Source of the DNA: Fluviicola sp.
GTDB taxonomy: Bacteria > Bacteroidota > Bacteroidia > Flavobacteriales_D > Crocinitomicaceae
Length of the DNA stretch: 64,000 nt
Reading direction: 5' to 3'
Assembly: GCA_020849495.1 (NCBI GenBank)
Contig: JADLGD010000111.1
Location: 1 to 64,000 of the forward strand
Numbering within the stretch: the stretch's first letter is position 1; every line of letters starts with the position of its first letter. The position numbers and the translations under genes are program-made. This document shows, piece after piece, positions 20,373 to 30,390 of this stretch. The notes below the pieces were generated by a model. The model was not told where the DNA came from and did no database searches. It was given only the letters and a program-made list of their open reading frames with translations.

Positions 20373-20456
20373 CGCCCTTTTCTTGCTTTTTCCAAAAGCA
20401 AGAAAACCAGGCTATCCGTGCTACATGGTAGCTCACTGCTATCCTTGGTCGGGGCG
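20373..20456. repeat. Candidate REP-like multi-hairpin intergenic element
   Basis: Outer CGCCC/GGGCG pair; TCTTGCTTTT-tcc-AAAAGCAAGA (20381-20403); GCTAC-atg-GTAGC; two GCTATCC motifs. Confidence 0.5.
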
Positions 20457-20552
20457 TTTTTAAAGGTGGGAATTGGGGTGCAAAATGCAATTTAGGGATT
20501 TAATAATATTATTTAATTGCTAGGTTTTATGAGGGCTGCAGCGTATTTCCTT

Positions 20553-20691
20553 TTGCTGACTGAGGTTCTCGAAGTCAGCAATCGGATTTTCTGGATTTCT
20601 GGATTTCGTTACTTCGCAATATTGCGAAATTCCTAATTTCAGAATAAGCGAAATCCTGCTACCCGAACGCATCGAACTAGCAGGATTTCGC
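20553..20691. repeat. Cluster of three perfect inverted repeats
   Basis: TTGCTGACT..AGTCAGCAA (20553-20581); TTCGCAATATTGCGAA (20613-20628); GCGAAATCCTGCTA-N16-TAGCAGGATTTCGC (20648-20691). Confidence 0.8.
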
Positions 20692-20707
20692 AATTTTCAA
20701 CTAAATC

Positions 20708-21979
20708 TTAGTCAATTTTGGTAAAGCCCAAGTATTTGTGCAACACTTCTGGAATCTCAATTCCATCTGCTGTTTGGTAATTTTCCATCAAGGCAGCCAT
20801 GATTCTAGGCAATGCCAAAGCACTTCCATTCAAGGTATGCGCCAAATAGTTTTTCTTGTCTGCTCCTTTAAAACGCAATTTCAAACGATTCGCTTGGAAG
20901 GTGTCAAAACGAGAACAAGAACTCACTTCTAACCATTTTTCCTGAGCAGCTGAATACACTTCAAAATCGTAAGTCATAGCAGAAGCAAATCCTGTGTCGC
21001 CTCCACACAAACGCAAAATACGGTAATGTAGACCCAATTTGCTCAACAATCCCTTCACGTGATCGATCATTTCTTCCAAAGCTTTTGCTGTATTGGAAGG
21101 ATGTTCGATACGAACAATTTCTACTTTGTCGAATTGGTGCAAACGATTCAAACCACGCACGTGCGCTCCATAACTTCCTGCCTCGCGACGGAAACATGGA
21201 GTGTAACCCGTCATTTTGATTGAAAAGTTCTCATCTGGAAGAATCACATCACGGTAAATATTTGTCAATGGAACTTCTGCCGTTGGAATCAAATACAAAT
21301 CATCCGTTGGACAGTAATACATTTGACCTTCTTTATCGGGTAATTGACCTGTTCCGTATCCACTAGCTTCGTTTACAACGTGTGGAGCAATGAATTCTTC
21401 GTAACCTGCTTTTTCAGCTTCATCCAAGAAAAATTGAATCAAAGCGCGTTGTAATTTCGCCCCTTTACCGCGGTAAACTGGGAAACCAGCACCCGTAATT
21501 TTTACACCTAATTCAAAATCAATCAAATTGTATTTTTTGGTCAATTCCCAATGCGGAACTGCATCAGCATGCAATTTAGCTGGTTCACCAACCACCAAAA
21601 CGGTCTCGTTGTCTTCCTCATTTTTTCCCGCAACAACCAATTCATTCGGCACATTTGGGATTTGGTACAACAACTGTGTGATTTCAGCATCCAATGTTTC
21701 AACTTCTGATTTCAAGCGAGCTTCCTCTAGCTTCAATTCAGCAGTTTTAGCTTTAGCAGCTTCTGCTTCTTGTGCTTTACCGGATTTGAAGAAGTCACCA
21801 ATTTCTTTGGCCATTTTATTCAAGTCAGCAGCAATGCTTTCCATAGCAGTTTTAGCAGTGCGCCACTGTTGATCTTTTGTAAGAATCGCATCGATTGTTT
21901 CTGTCACATCGATGTTGCGCTTTTTCAGTGCGGTGATGATTTCGTCACGCTCCGCGCGGATTTTGGTCATTTCTAACAT
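20708..21979 (-). CDS. serS: Seryl-tRNA synthetase
   Basis: ORF 20708..22024; likely start MLEMTKIRAERDEI; motifs YGTGQLPDK, CFRREAGSYG, GSALALPRIMAALMENYQ. Confidence 0.95.
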   Translation of the reverse strand: MLEMTKIRAERDEIITALKKRNIDVTETIDAILTKDQQWRTAKTAMESIAADLNKMAKEIGDFFKSGKAQEAEAAKAKTAELKLEEARLKSEVETLDAEITQLLYQIPNVPNELVVAGKNEEDNETVLVVGEPAKLHADAVPHWELTKKYNLIDFELGVKITGAGFPVYRGKGAKLQRALIQFFLDEAEKAGYEEFIAPHVVNEASGYGTGQLPDKEGQMYYCPTDDLYLIPTAEVPLTNIYRDVILPDENFSIKMTGYTPCFRREAGSYGAHVRGLNRLHQFDKVEIVRIEHPSNTAKALEEMIDHVKGLLSKLGLHYRILRLCGGDTGFASAMTYDFEVYSAAQEKWLEVSSCSRFDTFQANRLKLRFKGADKKNYLAHTLNGSALALPRIMAALMENYQTADGIEIPEVLHKYLGFTKID

Positions 21980-22011
21980 AACACGAATGTTTGCTATTAT
22001 CTGTAAAATAA

Positions 22012-22044
22012 AAAAGGCGTGCAACTACTGCTGCTCGCCTTTTT
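22012..22044 (-). terminator. Intrinsic terminator after rpmA
   Basis: Minus strand AAAAAGGCGaGCA..TGCaCGCCTTTTTT hairpin with U-tract. Confidence 0.8.
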
Positions 22045-22064
22045 GAAGAATTGTATGAATTCGA

Positions 22065-22334
22065 TTAAGCTTCAGCAGTCTCAAAAGGAACTACCGAAAC
22101 AAACGAACGATTATCTTTTTTCTTGCGGAATTCAACCAAACCGTCAGTCAATGCAAATAACGTATGGTCTTTACCAATACCTACATTGTTACCTGGGTGG
22201 TGTTGAGTACCACGTTGGCGAACGATGATGTTACCTGCAATTGCAGCTTGTCCACCGAAAATTTTTACTCCTAAACGCTTGCTTTCTGATTCACGACCGT
22301 TTTTGGAACTACCGACTCCTTTTTTATGTGCCAT
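22065..22334 (-). CDS. rpmA: 50S ribosomal protein L27
   Basis: [29 protein letters not shown]. Confidence 0.97.
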   Translation of the reverse strand: MAHKKGVGSSKNGRESESKRLGVKIFGGQAAIAGNIIVRQRGTQHHPGNNVGIGKDHTLFALTDGLVEFRKKKDNRSFVSVVPFETAEA

Positions 22335-22372
22335 TGTTCTAAAATTTTATAGCGACGTTATCGTCAGCTGAG

Positions 22373-22684
22373 TTACGCTTTAATATCTGTAATTGTAATT
22401 TGCGTGAAAGATTGACGGTGTCCGTTTCTTTTCACATATCCTTTTCTGCGTTTTTTGCGGAAAATGATAACTGTATCACCTTTAATGTGATCATTCACTT
22501 GAGCAGTCACTTTTGCTCCTGCTATAGCTGGGGCGCCAACGTTCACTTTTCCTCCGTTTTCTACCAATAATACACGATCAAATTCTACTTTTGATCCTGC
22601 TTCAGCGTCCAAACGGTGTACAAAGATTTTTTGGTCTTTTTGCACTTTAAATTGCTGCCCTGCTATCTCTACGATTGCGTACAT
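22373..22684 (-). CDS. rplU: 50S ribosomal protein L21
   Basis: [15 protein letters not shown]...; [22 protein letters not shown]. Confidence 0.97.
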   Translation of the reverse strand: MYAIVEIAGQQFKVQKDQKIFVHRLDAEAGSKVEFDRVLLVENGGKVNVGAPAIAGAKVTAQVNDHIKGDTVIIFRKKRRKGYVKRNGHRQSFTQITITDIKA

Positions 22685-22713
22685 AACAGATTGTTTAAAT
22701 TAATTTTGGAGGA

Positions 22714-22721
22714 CAAAGATA
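22714..22721 (-). promoter_or_regulatory. Candidate rplU-rpmA promoter -7 element
   Basis: Minus strand TATCTTTG, exact TAnnTTTG, about 30 nt from the rplU ATG. Confidence 0.5.
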
Positions 22722-22776
22722 GCAAACTTTTTCAACAATGAATGTTGATAACACATTTTTTTGCTGAAAAATCAAC

Positions 22777-23346
22777 TTATTTCCTTAATTCCAGCCAAGC
22801 TTCACGTGTTATTCTAAAAATATGCACCGGATCACCTTTTGAAATAGTGGTTGCAGAAATTTCCATTCCGTTAGCTCTGGCAACTTTCATCGATGCTGGA
22901 TTTTCAACATGAATGACAGAAATAAGCGATTTTGCTAAGTCTTGTTCAAAAGCATGGTCCCTGCATTTTTGTGCTGCTTCCAACGCAAAACCAAATCCTC
23001 TAAATGTAGGCATCAACGAATACCCCACTTCCAATTCTTCTACCCCATCAATCTCTTGAATGAGTAAACCGCATTGTCCCACTAATTTTCCAGACGCTTT
23101 TTCAATCAAGGCGTTCATTCCTCCCAAGAAGTTATCATATCTGAAATTGACGCGATCAAACCAAGCTTGACATTTTGCTTCAGGAGTTTCGTGTTCGTGC
23201 AAACCAATATAATCCAACGATCCTGGGAAAGCGCAAAACTCCATCCATTCGTCATTGTAGCGCTCATCTATTTTCTTGTAGTATAAACGCTCTGATTCTT
23301 CACCAAAGAGTAAGTGCTTTTGTTGTTCTTCTAATGTTTTTATCAT
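22777..23346 (-). CDS. GNAT family N-acetyltransferase (RimJ-like)
   Basis: VGYSLMPTFRGFGFALEAAQKCRDHAF; likely start MIKTLEE overlaps the upstream stop as ATGA. Confidence 0.85.
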   Translation of the reverse strand: MIKTLEEQQKHLLFGEESERLYYKKIDERYNDEWMEFCAFPGSLDYIGLHEHETPEAKCQAWFDRVNFRYDNFLGGMNALIEKASGKLVGQCGLLIQEIDGVEELEVGYSLMPTFRGFGFALEAAQKCRDHAFEQDLAKSLISVIHVENPASMKVARANGMEISATTISKGDPVHIFRITREAWLELRK

Positions 23347-25409
23347 TCTCTTACAATCATTTTCTGACTCCAAGTGGTGCCATTCCCGTGAAACAACACA
23401 AAATACATTCCTGCAGCTAAAGCATCAACTGATAATTGCAACGAATACTGATTCGCAGACACAGCTGTTTGTTGCATCATTTTATTCGAAACATCTACAA
23501 TTTCTATGTGCTGAATATTTGCCAATGGTGACCAGGAAAGCTGCACCTCCGAAACTGTAGGATTTGGTTGAATATGAAATCTCAGCGATTCATCTTCGTT
23601 CACAGCAAGTGTATTCACATCTCCCAAACGGATATTATCGATGTAAAAATTGTTTCCTCCTTCTCCTTCAAAACGGAATTTGACCATGGTATGATCCGTT
23701 AAAACAGAAGCTGTATTGACAAACACTGTATCGCTGTTCCAATCAGAACTCAATGCTGGAACAAAAGTAGTAGCCAACGTATCATCAATGGAATTCAACG
23801 AACTGTTTCCAATGTATGTTTTTCTAGTGGACCATGTTGTTCCGCAATCAGTAGAAACCTGCACTCGCAACAAGCAATTATCGGAAGGATTGACTTGACC
23901 ATACGCCCAATCAAAAGCAATTGCAAGCGAAGACAAACTGCTAAAACCCATCGGTTCGGTGTACAATTCCACCACTTGATTGGCTCCAGCATCCAAATTA
24001 TTGTACATCAATGAATGATTGCTATTGAAACCAACGTTTGCCATTTCCCAATTGTAAATTTGACCTACATTGCGCAGCAACCAACGATCCAATACAGCTG
24101 GCATCCCATCTTCAAATCCTTCTGTCAATCCAATTTCCTGACCAGTTGCAGGAAGTACAGTGATGTAATCAGGAATGATCAATTCAACCGTATCTGTTCC
24201 ATTGCTTGCTTTTAAATACACATCATAGGTTCCTGGAGTTGTATACACTACACTCGTTAATTGATTGCTAAGCGAAGAAGCCGTTCCATTTTCAAAATTC
24301 CACAAACGTGAAGTTATACCGTGATATGAATCATCTGAAAAATGAACGGAATCACCCACACAGACTACTTTTTTATCCGAACTAAAATTCGCTGCGCACA
24401 GAATTTGATTGCCATCATTGGTTCCCGTTGCAATTAGATTCGCGGCTTGCCACAAGTTATTTCTATTCGCTACAGTTGAATTCAGCGCTGCATGCATCCG
24501 CAATTTTTGTCCTTCGGTAAACATCCGTGCGCAATAGGCATAATCCATGTAATTCTGAACATTGTCCAAGCTACTACAAGAAGTTGCATTCAAATTACAA
24601 ATCGACCAACCAATCGTGTTTGGTGTATCGCTTACATCATCATCAAACGCACAATTTCCAGCATCACCAACTGGTAAATAGTAATATCCAGGAACATTGT
24701 TTCCTCCCCAAATGTGTTGCAAATTCAAAAAATGCCCTACTTCATGCGAAAGCACTGTTCTTCTGAAATAATCAGAGGTGCCAATGGTTCCAATGTAATC
24801 GTGTTGCATCACAATTCCATCCCATTCTGGAATTGTATCAGCCGCACTTGGCAACAAAGCATGTCCGGCTAAACCTGCTGCTTCCACACACACATAAACA
24901 TTCAAGTATTTTTCTGGTGGCCAATGCACCAACGATTTCACTTGATGATCGCCAATATAGGTCAATGTTGAAACGGTACGTGTAATTCCGGAAGTGCAAT
25001 TGCCATTTGGATCCAACTGCGCTAAACGAAATTCGATTTGTGGATCGGCAGCAATTCCTTGAAAAGCGGCTACAATTTCATTCGTATCAGGATTCAACTT
25101 ACGGTATTGCAAATTGAGTTGAACCATTGCATCTTTGATTTGAGCATCCGAGATATTCTCAACTCCATTGTTGTGAATGACGTGAAAAACAACTGGAATC
25201 ACATACAAAGCAGCTGATTTTGGAGGATTTGCCACATATTGCTGGGTAAATGTCTGCAAACGTTGATGTGCGCGAACAATTCCCGGATTTAAATCTGGTC
25301 TCGTCTCAAATAAATGCTGATGCATCTCGTCTGTTCCACAATGTTTCAATTCCTGCGCATTAGTCAGTAAGCTGAAACACGTAATAAGTAGTAGTATTTG
25401 TGTTTTCAT
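23343..25409 (-). CDS. M43-family (pappalysin-like) zinc metalloprotease with PKD-like and T9SS C-terminal sorting domains
   Basis: VLSHEVGHFLNLQHIWGG zinc motif; C-terminus IQPNPTVSEVQLSW...GMYFVLFHGNGTTWSQKMIVRE. Confidence 0.9.
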   Translation of the reverse strand: MKTQILLLITCFSLLTNAQELKHCGTDEMHQHLFETRPDLNPGIVRAHQRLQTFTQQYVANPPKSAALYVIPVVFHVIHNNGVENISDAQIKDAMVQLNLQYRKLNPDTNEIVAAFQGIAADPQIEFRLAQLDPNGNCTSGITRTVSTLTYIGDHQVKSLVHWPPEKYLNVYVCVEAAGLAGHALLPSAADTIPEWDGIVMQHDYIGTIGTSDYFRRTVLSHEVGHFLNLQHIWGGNNVPGYYYLPVGDAGNCAFDDDVSDTPNTIGWSICNLNATSCSSLDNVQNYMDYAYCARMFTEGQKLRMHAALNSTVANRNNLWQAANLIATGTNDGNQILCAANFSSDKKVVCVGDSVHFSDDSYHGITSRLWNFENGTASSLSNQLTSVVYTTPGTYDVYLKASNGTDTVELIIPDYITVLPATGQEIGLTEGFEDGMPAVLDRWLLRNVGQIYNWEMANVGFNSNHSLMYNNLDAGANQVVELYTEPMGFSSLSSLAIAFDWAYGQVNPSDNCLLRVQVSTDCGTTWSTRKTYIGNSSLNSIDDTLATTFVPALSSDWNSDTVFVNTASVLTDHTMVKFRFEGEGGNNFYIDNIRLGDVNTLAVNEDESLRFHIQPNPTVSEVQLSWSPLANIQHIEIVDVSNKMMQQTAVSANQYSLQLSVDALAAGMYFVLFHGNGTTWSQKMIVRE

Positions 25410-25473
25410 AGTTTCAAATTTAAAGCATTGTGAGCAAGCTTTTTATCCGTTCATCATTTTAGAAAAAAAGGGC

Positions 25474-25506
25474 ATAAAAAAAGCACCGTACGAACATACG
25501 GTGCTT
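25474..25506 (-). terminator. Intrinsic terminator
   Basis: AAGCACCGTA-cgaaca-TACGGTGCTT with an A/T run on the minus 3' side; follows the 72-aa gene. Confidence 0.8.
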
Positions 25507-25524
25507 CCAATATTATAAAGGAAT

Positions 25525-25743
25525 TTATTTCGCTTCTTCTTCAGTTTCTTTTTCAAAAACGCGTTTCGGGCGCATTTGCTGACCAATTCCAAGTGAAATC
25601 CAGAAAGGAACAACAAATCCTAGTAAGAACAACAACATCCAAAATGCCATCCCACCAATCAAAAGAAATAATACTATACCGAATACACTCATGACGATCT
25701 TTTTTTGTAGATTTTCGTGTGGTAAAAGTAGTAAAAAAATCAA
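25525..25743 (-). CDS. Small hypothetical membrane protein
   Basis: 72 aa, hydrophobic; terminator directly after it. Confidence 0.5.
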   Translation of the reverse strand: MIFLLLLPHENLQKKIVMSVFGIVLFLLIGGMAFWMLLFLLGFVVPFWISLGIGQQMRPKRVFEKETEEEAK

Positions 25744-25847
25744 TTTCGCAACTATTTGAAGCGATTTAATGCGGTTTTTTCAACAATTTAGAATCGGTCT
25801 AATGGCAAAGTTTCGAAAGAATGGAAAAAAAAGCGGGTGCATTTTGA

Positions 25848-27599
25848 TTAATTCAAACTATGAATCAATGAATTAGCCTCTTCAAAAAGCGCTGTTGTAT
25901 CGATTGTGTTTGCACCAAAGCCATAACGAAACAAGTCGCATTCATCAATAATCGCTCTCAAACGCTGAGCAATCTCAGGTTGATTTTCTTGAATTTTTTC
26001 AAAGGCTTTTTCTCTACTTGCACACGTAAAACACCATTTGGCTTCCAATTTTTGAATGATTGCTTTGGGCAAATAAACAGCAAACTGGTTGCTATCCTCC
26101 AAAGAAGCAGCAGCTTCTTTCCAATAATCAACCTTGTCCGCTAACAATGGAGTTGTTGCACAAGACAATCGATTTGGAGTTGTTAAAATGTTCGTTTCTT
26201 CAGTCGGTTTGACTTGTTTTTTCTTGCGTAAGAAAAGGAACAAAAACAATAAACTCAATGCTCCAACAGGCGTTCCAACACCAATAGCCCAATTGAATGC
26301 GTTATCGGTTTTCGTTGATTTTTGAGGTTTAGTTGCTCCTGTTGCAATTTGATCGGTATGACCTTTTGTAGGTGTAATATTGGTAGTAAGCGGTTGGAAA
26401 TTTTTATCTGCTTTTACTTCCAATTCGAAAGCTTCTCCGCGTTGAATGATGTATTTTTCTTTGATTGGGTCAAAAAATGCAATGCTAGGTGCTTCAAACT
26501 GAATAGTACCTTCTTTGGTCACTTGAATGTTATACAAAAAGGTGATTTCACCCGTCACACCATCTTCTGTAAATTGAACATCTTCTGCTCGTTCAGGATC
26601 GCCGTACACACTACATCCTGCAGGTAAATCCAAAATTGGAGCATTGATGTTATGCAAATTACCAAGACCTTTCACCGTTAATTTCAAGGTAAAAACATCA
26701 CCTTGTTTCAAGGATTTTGTGGCGTCTAATTCTTGAGTCAGGTCAAATGTTCCAACACCTCCAATGAATTGTTTTGGAGCACCATTTGGAAGTGGTTTGA
26801 CAGTCAAAACAAGTCCAGTAGAACGAAAACGTATGGTTCTGCTAAAAATGGAACCTTGACACGTCAATGCCATTTCAAAAGGTTGGATTTTGCATTTTCC
26901 TGTAGCAACCGGAATCAACAATTGTTTTCCGTAATCAAACATCTGGGCATATTTCCCATTGATACGTGTTTCTTCAACGTATTCGCGTTGATTTGGGAAC
27001 ACGTGTTCTTCTGCATTTTTATCGGGCTTGAATGGCGCATATCCTTCCAAGTTTTCGATAGGGAAACGGGAAAAGACTTTCGCTTTCACTAAAACCGGTT
27101 CACCTTCGTAAATAGTTGTTTTTTTAGCCTGAATGACACCAAAAACTGGGTCATCTGATTTTATTTTTGTCAACTCATCGTCATCTGAATCGCTGACTTT
27201 AATGGTGATTTTATTGGATTTGTATTTATTTCCTTTGTAAGTGATGTATGCATAAAAACTGTAATTCCCTTCTTTTTGGAAAGCACCACTTTGTTGCATA
27301 AAAAAGTAAGAAACCAAACGGCCAGTTGGATCCATTTTTTGGTTCATGCCATGCATGATGTTCATATCCACTTCAAATTCAGTAGGGAAATCGACTTTTA
27401 CAGAACCTTCAATGTTATAAGTAACAGTAATTGTCACCAACTCGCCAATTGACACATTTTTATCATCAGCAGTGAGGGCAACCATTGGTTTTTGGGCAAG
27501 CAGAACAGGACTCACAAAAGTGAGCGCAAGCAACAGCAGCATCCAATTGTTACCAATCTTTGCTTGCTTTACCACCTCCTTTTTTACCTTTTGAGCCAT
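25848..27599 (-). CDS. batD: BatD-like protein (exact start uncertain)
   Basis: BatD-like N-terminus (VALTADDKNVSIGELVTITVTYN); bat operon context. Confidence 0.85.
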   Translation of the reverse strand: MAQKVKKEVVKQAKIGNNWMLLLLALTFVSPVLLAQKPMVALTADDKNVSIGELVTITVTYNIEGSVKVDFPTEFEVDMNIMHGMNQKMDPTGRLVSYFFMQQSGAFQKEGNYSFYAYITYKGNKYKSNKITIKVSDSDDDELTKIKSDDPVFGVIQAKKTTIYEGEPVLVKAKVFSRFPIENLEGYAPFKPDKNAEEHVFPNQREYVEETRINGKYAQMFDYGKQLLIPVATGKCKIQPFEMALTCQGSIFSRTIRFRSTGLVLTVKPLPNGAPKQFIGGVGTFDLTQELDATKSLKQGDVFTLKLTVKGLGNLHNINAPILDLPAGCSVYGDPERAEDVQFTEDGVTGEITFLYNIQVTKEGTIQFEAPSIAFFDPIKEKYIIQRGEAFELEVKADKNFQPLTTNITPTKGHTDQIATGATKPQKSTKTDNAFNWAIGVGTPVGALSLLFLFLFLRKKKQVKPTEETNILTTPNRLSCATTPLLADKVDYWKEAAASLEDSNQFAVYLPKAIIQKLEAKWCFTCASREKAFEKIQENQPEIAQRLRAIIDECDLFRYGFGANTIDTTALFEEANSLIHSLN

Positions 27600-28248
27600 T
27601 TAATCGCTTTTTTGTCATCATTTCCTGACGCTGCAAATCATCCAATTTGCGATCTGTTTGTTTGTCTTGTAACTGTCCGTTTTGTTGGTCACTTTTTTGG
27701 GACTGACTTTGCTGATTTTGTTGGTTTTGGTTGGATTGACCGGATTGTTTTTGTTGTTGTTGTTCTTTGTTTTCTTGTTGTTGCTCTTGTTGTTTCTTTT
27801 TCGCTTCCTCTTCTTGCTTTTTCTTTAGCCGTTGAGCTTCAGCAAGCAATTGTCGGGCTTTTTCATTCGAAGGATCATTTCGCAATGCTTCTTTCAGTGA
27901 TTCAACCGCACTCCCATAATCTTGGTTTTTGAGTTGAGCATTCCCTAAATTGGTGTTTGCATTCACCTTCTGAGTTTTCGTCTTTGCCCTTTGAACAGCT
28001 GTCTTATAACTCTCAACGGCAGTTTCAAAATCACCAGCTTTGAAAGCAGACTGACCCTTTTCAGAAGACAAATCTACATCATTTGGTGCTAATCTATCGG
28101 CGCTTTTATAATACTTTAACGCTTCTTTGTAATGTCCAGCATTGTATGCTTTTCGAGCAGCATTTAAAGTGTCTTTCCAATTTTGAGAAAAACCAAGGCT
28201 AGGCGTCAAGATTATGACTACAACAAACCAATTTTTAAGTGCTTTCAT
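27550..28248 (-). CDS. batC: BatC-like TPR protein with Gln/Lys-rich tail
   Basis: TPR helices followed by KKKQQEQQQENKEQQQQKQSGQSNQNQQNQQ. Confidence 0.85.
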   Translation of the reverse strand: MKALKNWFVVVIILTPSLGFSQNWKDTLNAARKAYNAGHYKEALKYYKSADRLAPNDVDLSSEKGQSAFKAGDFETAVESYKTAVQRAKTKTQKVNANTNLGNAQLKNQDYGSAVESLKEALRNDPSNEKARQLLAEAQRLKKKQEEEAKKKQQEQQQENKEQQQQKQSGQSNQNQQNQQSQSQKSDQQNGQLQDKQTDRKLDDLQRQEMMTKKRLNGSKGKKGGGKASKDW

Positions 28249-29369
28249 GAATGCTTACGATTTACGATGAATGGTAAAAAAAGATACGCTATGAAACAAG
28301 CTATCGCAATAAAAACAGGAAAGTGATAATAGTTTTTATCCACTTTAAATTCCATGGATTTAATGGTTTTATTTTTAGCATTGGAAAACGATTGTGCTAA
28401 ACTGGTGACATCTGGAAAAGCGCTTGAAGAAACCACCAACTGACTGTTTGAAGCACTCGCCATTGCTTTCAATCCTCCAACATCTAATTTTGAAACAACC
28501 GGTTTTCCGTTTTCACGTTTGAAACCCATTCCTGGTTCATAGGGATCATTTGGTATCAATCCTCCAGCTTTAGTTCCTAAACCTAAATAAGCCAATAACA
28601 CATTCTTTTTTTCCAATTCTTTTAATTGTTCTTGCCACAATTGTTCGTGGTCTTCCCCATCTGTTATCACCAAAATGGCCCTCCCCGATTCCTCGTCTTT
28701 GAATTGTTCTTGCGCTTCTAGCAATGCATTGCCAATATTGGTTCCTTGATCCGAAATCATGGAGGATTCCACATCGGGAATGAACAACTTGGCCGCACCA
28801 TAATCCATTGTTAAAGGCAATTGCGTAAAGGCATCGTTAGCAAAAATGATGACAGCGATGCGCTCTCCTTTTAATTGATTCAACAACTGAACGATTGCAT
28901 TTTTAGCTGATTTTAAACGTGAGTTTTTACCCGACATGTCTTGCACGTTCATGGAATTGGAAACATCTAAACAGATCACTAAATCCAAAACGCGTTTCGA
29001 TCCTTTGACTGTTTTAGATCCCAAGACCGGTTGAGCCATAGCCAGAACAACAAAAAATAGAACTGATCGCAGTAAGAAATAATGTAAAAACGCTTTCACA
29101 GGTTCAAAGGTCACCCATAACATGCGGGTTCGTCCTTTTCCTGCGTACGTGTCATACAATTTGCTTTTCCAGTACCAATGATACCAAGAAACCGTTAAGA
29201 AAACAGGAATGACCAACCAAAACCAGAGGTAGTTTTTGTGCAATAAACGCAGTGATCCTGCATCAAAATCACGTAAAAGGAAAACCACCAAAACAGACAG
29301 CCACCAAAGCAATTCGGTTGCAAGAACCAATTGTAACAAGCGTTGATATGTTTGTTTTCCGTTAGTCAT
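28245..29369 (-). CDS. batB: BatB, membrane von Willebrand factor A domain protein
   Basis: DLVICLDVSNSMNVQDM and VITDGEDHEQ MIDAS-type motifs. Confidence 0.88.
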   Translation of the reverse strand: MTNGKQTYQRLLQLVLATELLWWLSVLVVFLLRDFDAGSLRLLHKNYLWFWLVIPVFLTVSWYHWYWKSKLYDTYAGKGRTRMLWVTFEPVKAFLHYFLLRSVLFFVVLAMAQPVLGSKTVKGSKRVLDLVICLDVSNSMNVQDMSGKNSRLKSAKNAIVQLLNQLKGERIAVIIFANDAFTQLPLTMDYGAAKLFIPDVESSMISDQGTNIGNALLEAQEQFKDEESGRAILVITDGEDHEQLWQEQLKELEKKNVLLAYLGLGTKAGGLIPNDPYEPGMGFKRENGKPVVSKLDVGGLKAMASASNSQLVVSSSAFPDVTSLAQSFSNAKNKTIKSMEFKVDKNYYHFPVFIAIACFIAYLFLPFIVNRKHS

Positions 29370-30390
29370 CTAATTTGAATTTCAATCGTTGAAGGATCCA
29401 AGCGCCAAAAGCAAAAATGATGGTCCAGACAAAAAATGGCATTAAGGTCAATGGTGGTTCAGCTGCAATATGTTGATCCTCCATTTTTCGTTTTTCCAAT
29501 TGATCGATCTCTTTGTAAATATTTTTTAATCCTGTTTCATCTTTCGCTCGAAAGTATTTACCACCTGTTTCGTTGGCAATGGCTTTCAAGGTGTTTTCAT
29601 CAATTTCAACGGGTAAGTTTTCGTAAACAATTCCGAATGGCGTTTCAATAGGCGTTGGAGCCAATCCGCTAGTACCCACTCCGATGGTATAAACCCTGCA
29701 ATTTTTGGCTTTTGCCAAACGTGCTGCATCCAAAGGCTCAATACTACCAGCATTGTTGCTTCCATCTGTCAATAAAATAATGACTTTCGATTTTAGACTA
29801 TCGCTTCTCAAACGCGTAACGGCCACACCTAAACCATTTCCAATCGCTGTTCCTGGTTCTACTTGATCCGGTGCAATCTGTTCGATTTGTTCTTTCAACA
29901 ATTTATAATCGAGCGTTGCAGGACATGCCGTGTAAGCTTCTCCTTCATATACCACCAATCCAATGCGATCGCCTTTTCTCGAATCCACAAATTGCTGTGC
30001 CACATCTTTCGCCGCTTCCAAACGATTGGGTTGAAAATCTTGAGCCAACATGGATCCTGAAGCATCGATGGCTAGAATGATATCAATCCCGTTTTTGTAA
30101 TCAATTTTAGGCGGATCGTAATTCACATTGTAAGGCTCAGCCAATGTGATAACTAACATGGACAATGAAAGCGCATACAACCCGCTAACTGCCCAACGGA
30201 TGTAGCGAACCCAGCCCGTTTTGATTTGTTGCTGTTCACTTTCACTGCGTGTAAACTTCAATTGACCACTTCCTTTTCGTTGCAACCAATCCCACAAAAA
30301 GAATAAAACAGGAATGCCCAACAAAGCCCACAACCATTGTGCTTGATAGAAATTGTATTCCCAAATGAATATGTTGAAAAATCTACTCAT
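29362..30390 (-). CDS. batA: BatA, membrane von Willebrand factor A domain protein
   Basis: DIILAIDASGSMLAQDF and LLTDGSNNAG motifs. Confidence 0.88.
   Translation of the reverse strand: MSRFFNIFIWEYNFYQAQWLWALLGIPVLFFLWDWLQRKGSGQLKFTRSESEQQQIKTGWVRYIRWAVSGLYALSLSMLVITLAEPYNVNYDPPKIDYKNGIDIILAIDASGSMLAQDFQPNRLEAAKDVAQQFVDSRKGDRIGLVVYEGEAYTACPATLDYKLLKEQIEQIAPDQVEPGTAIGNGLGVAVTRLRSDSLKSKVIILLTDGSNNAGSIEPLDAARLAKAKNCRVYTIGVGTSGLAPTPIETPFGIVYENLPVEIDENTLKAIANETGGKYFRAKDETGLKNIYKEIDQLEKRKMEDQHIAAEPPLTLMPFFVWTIIFAFGAWILQRLKFKLDD

Noticed and set aside
20373-20456. Simple terminator of the upstream lipoprotein/TPR operon
   Set aside because: The element lies 5' of the 19759..20298 gene, has several stems and no clear U-tract for either neighbour.
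27492-27932. 146-aa + strand ORF opposite batC/batD
   Set aside because: Antisense to the low-complexity CAA-rich batC region; no start context or recognisable domain.
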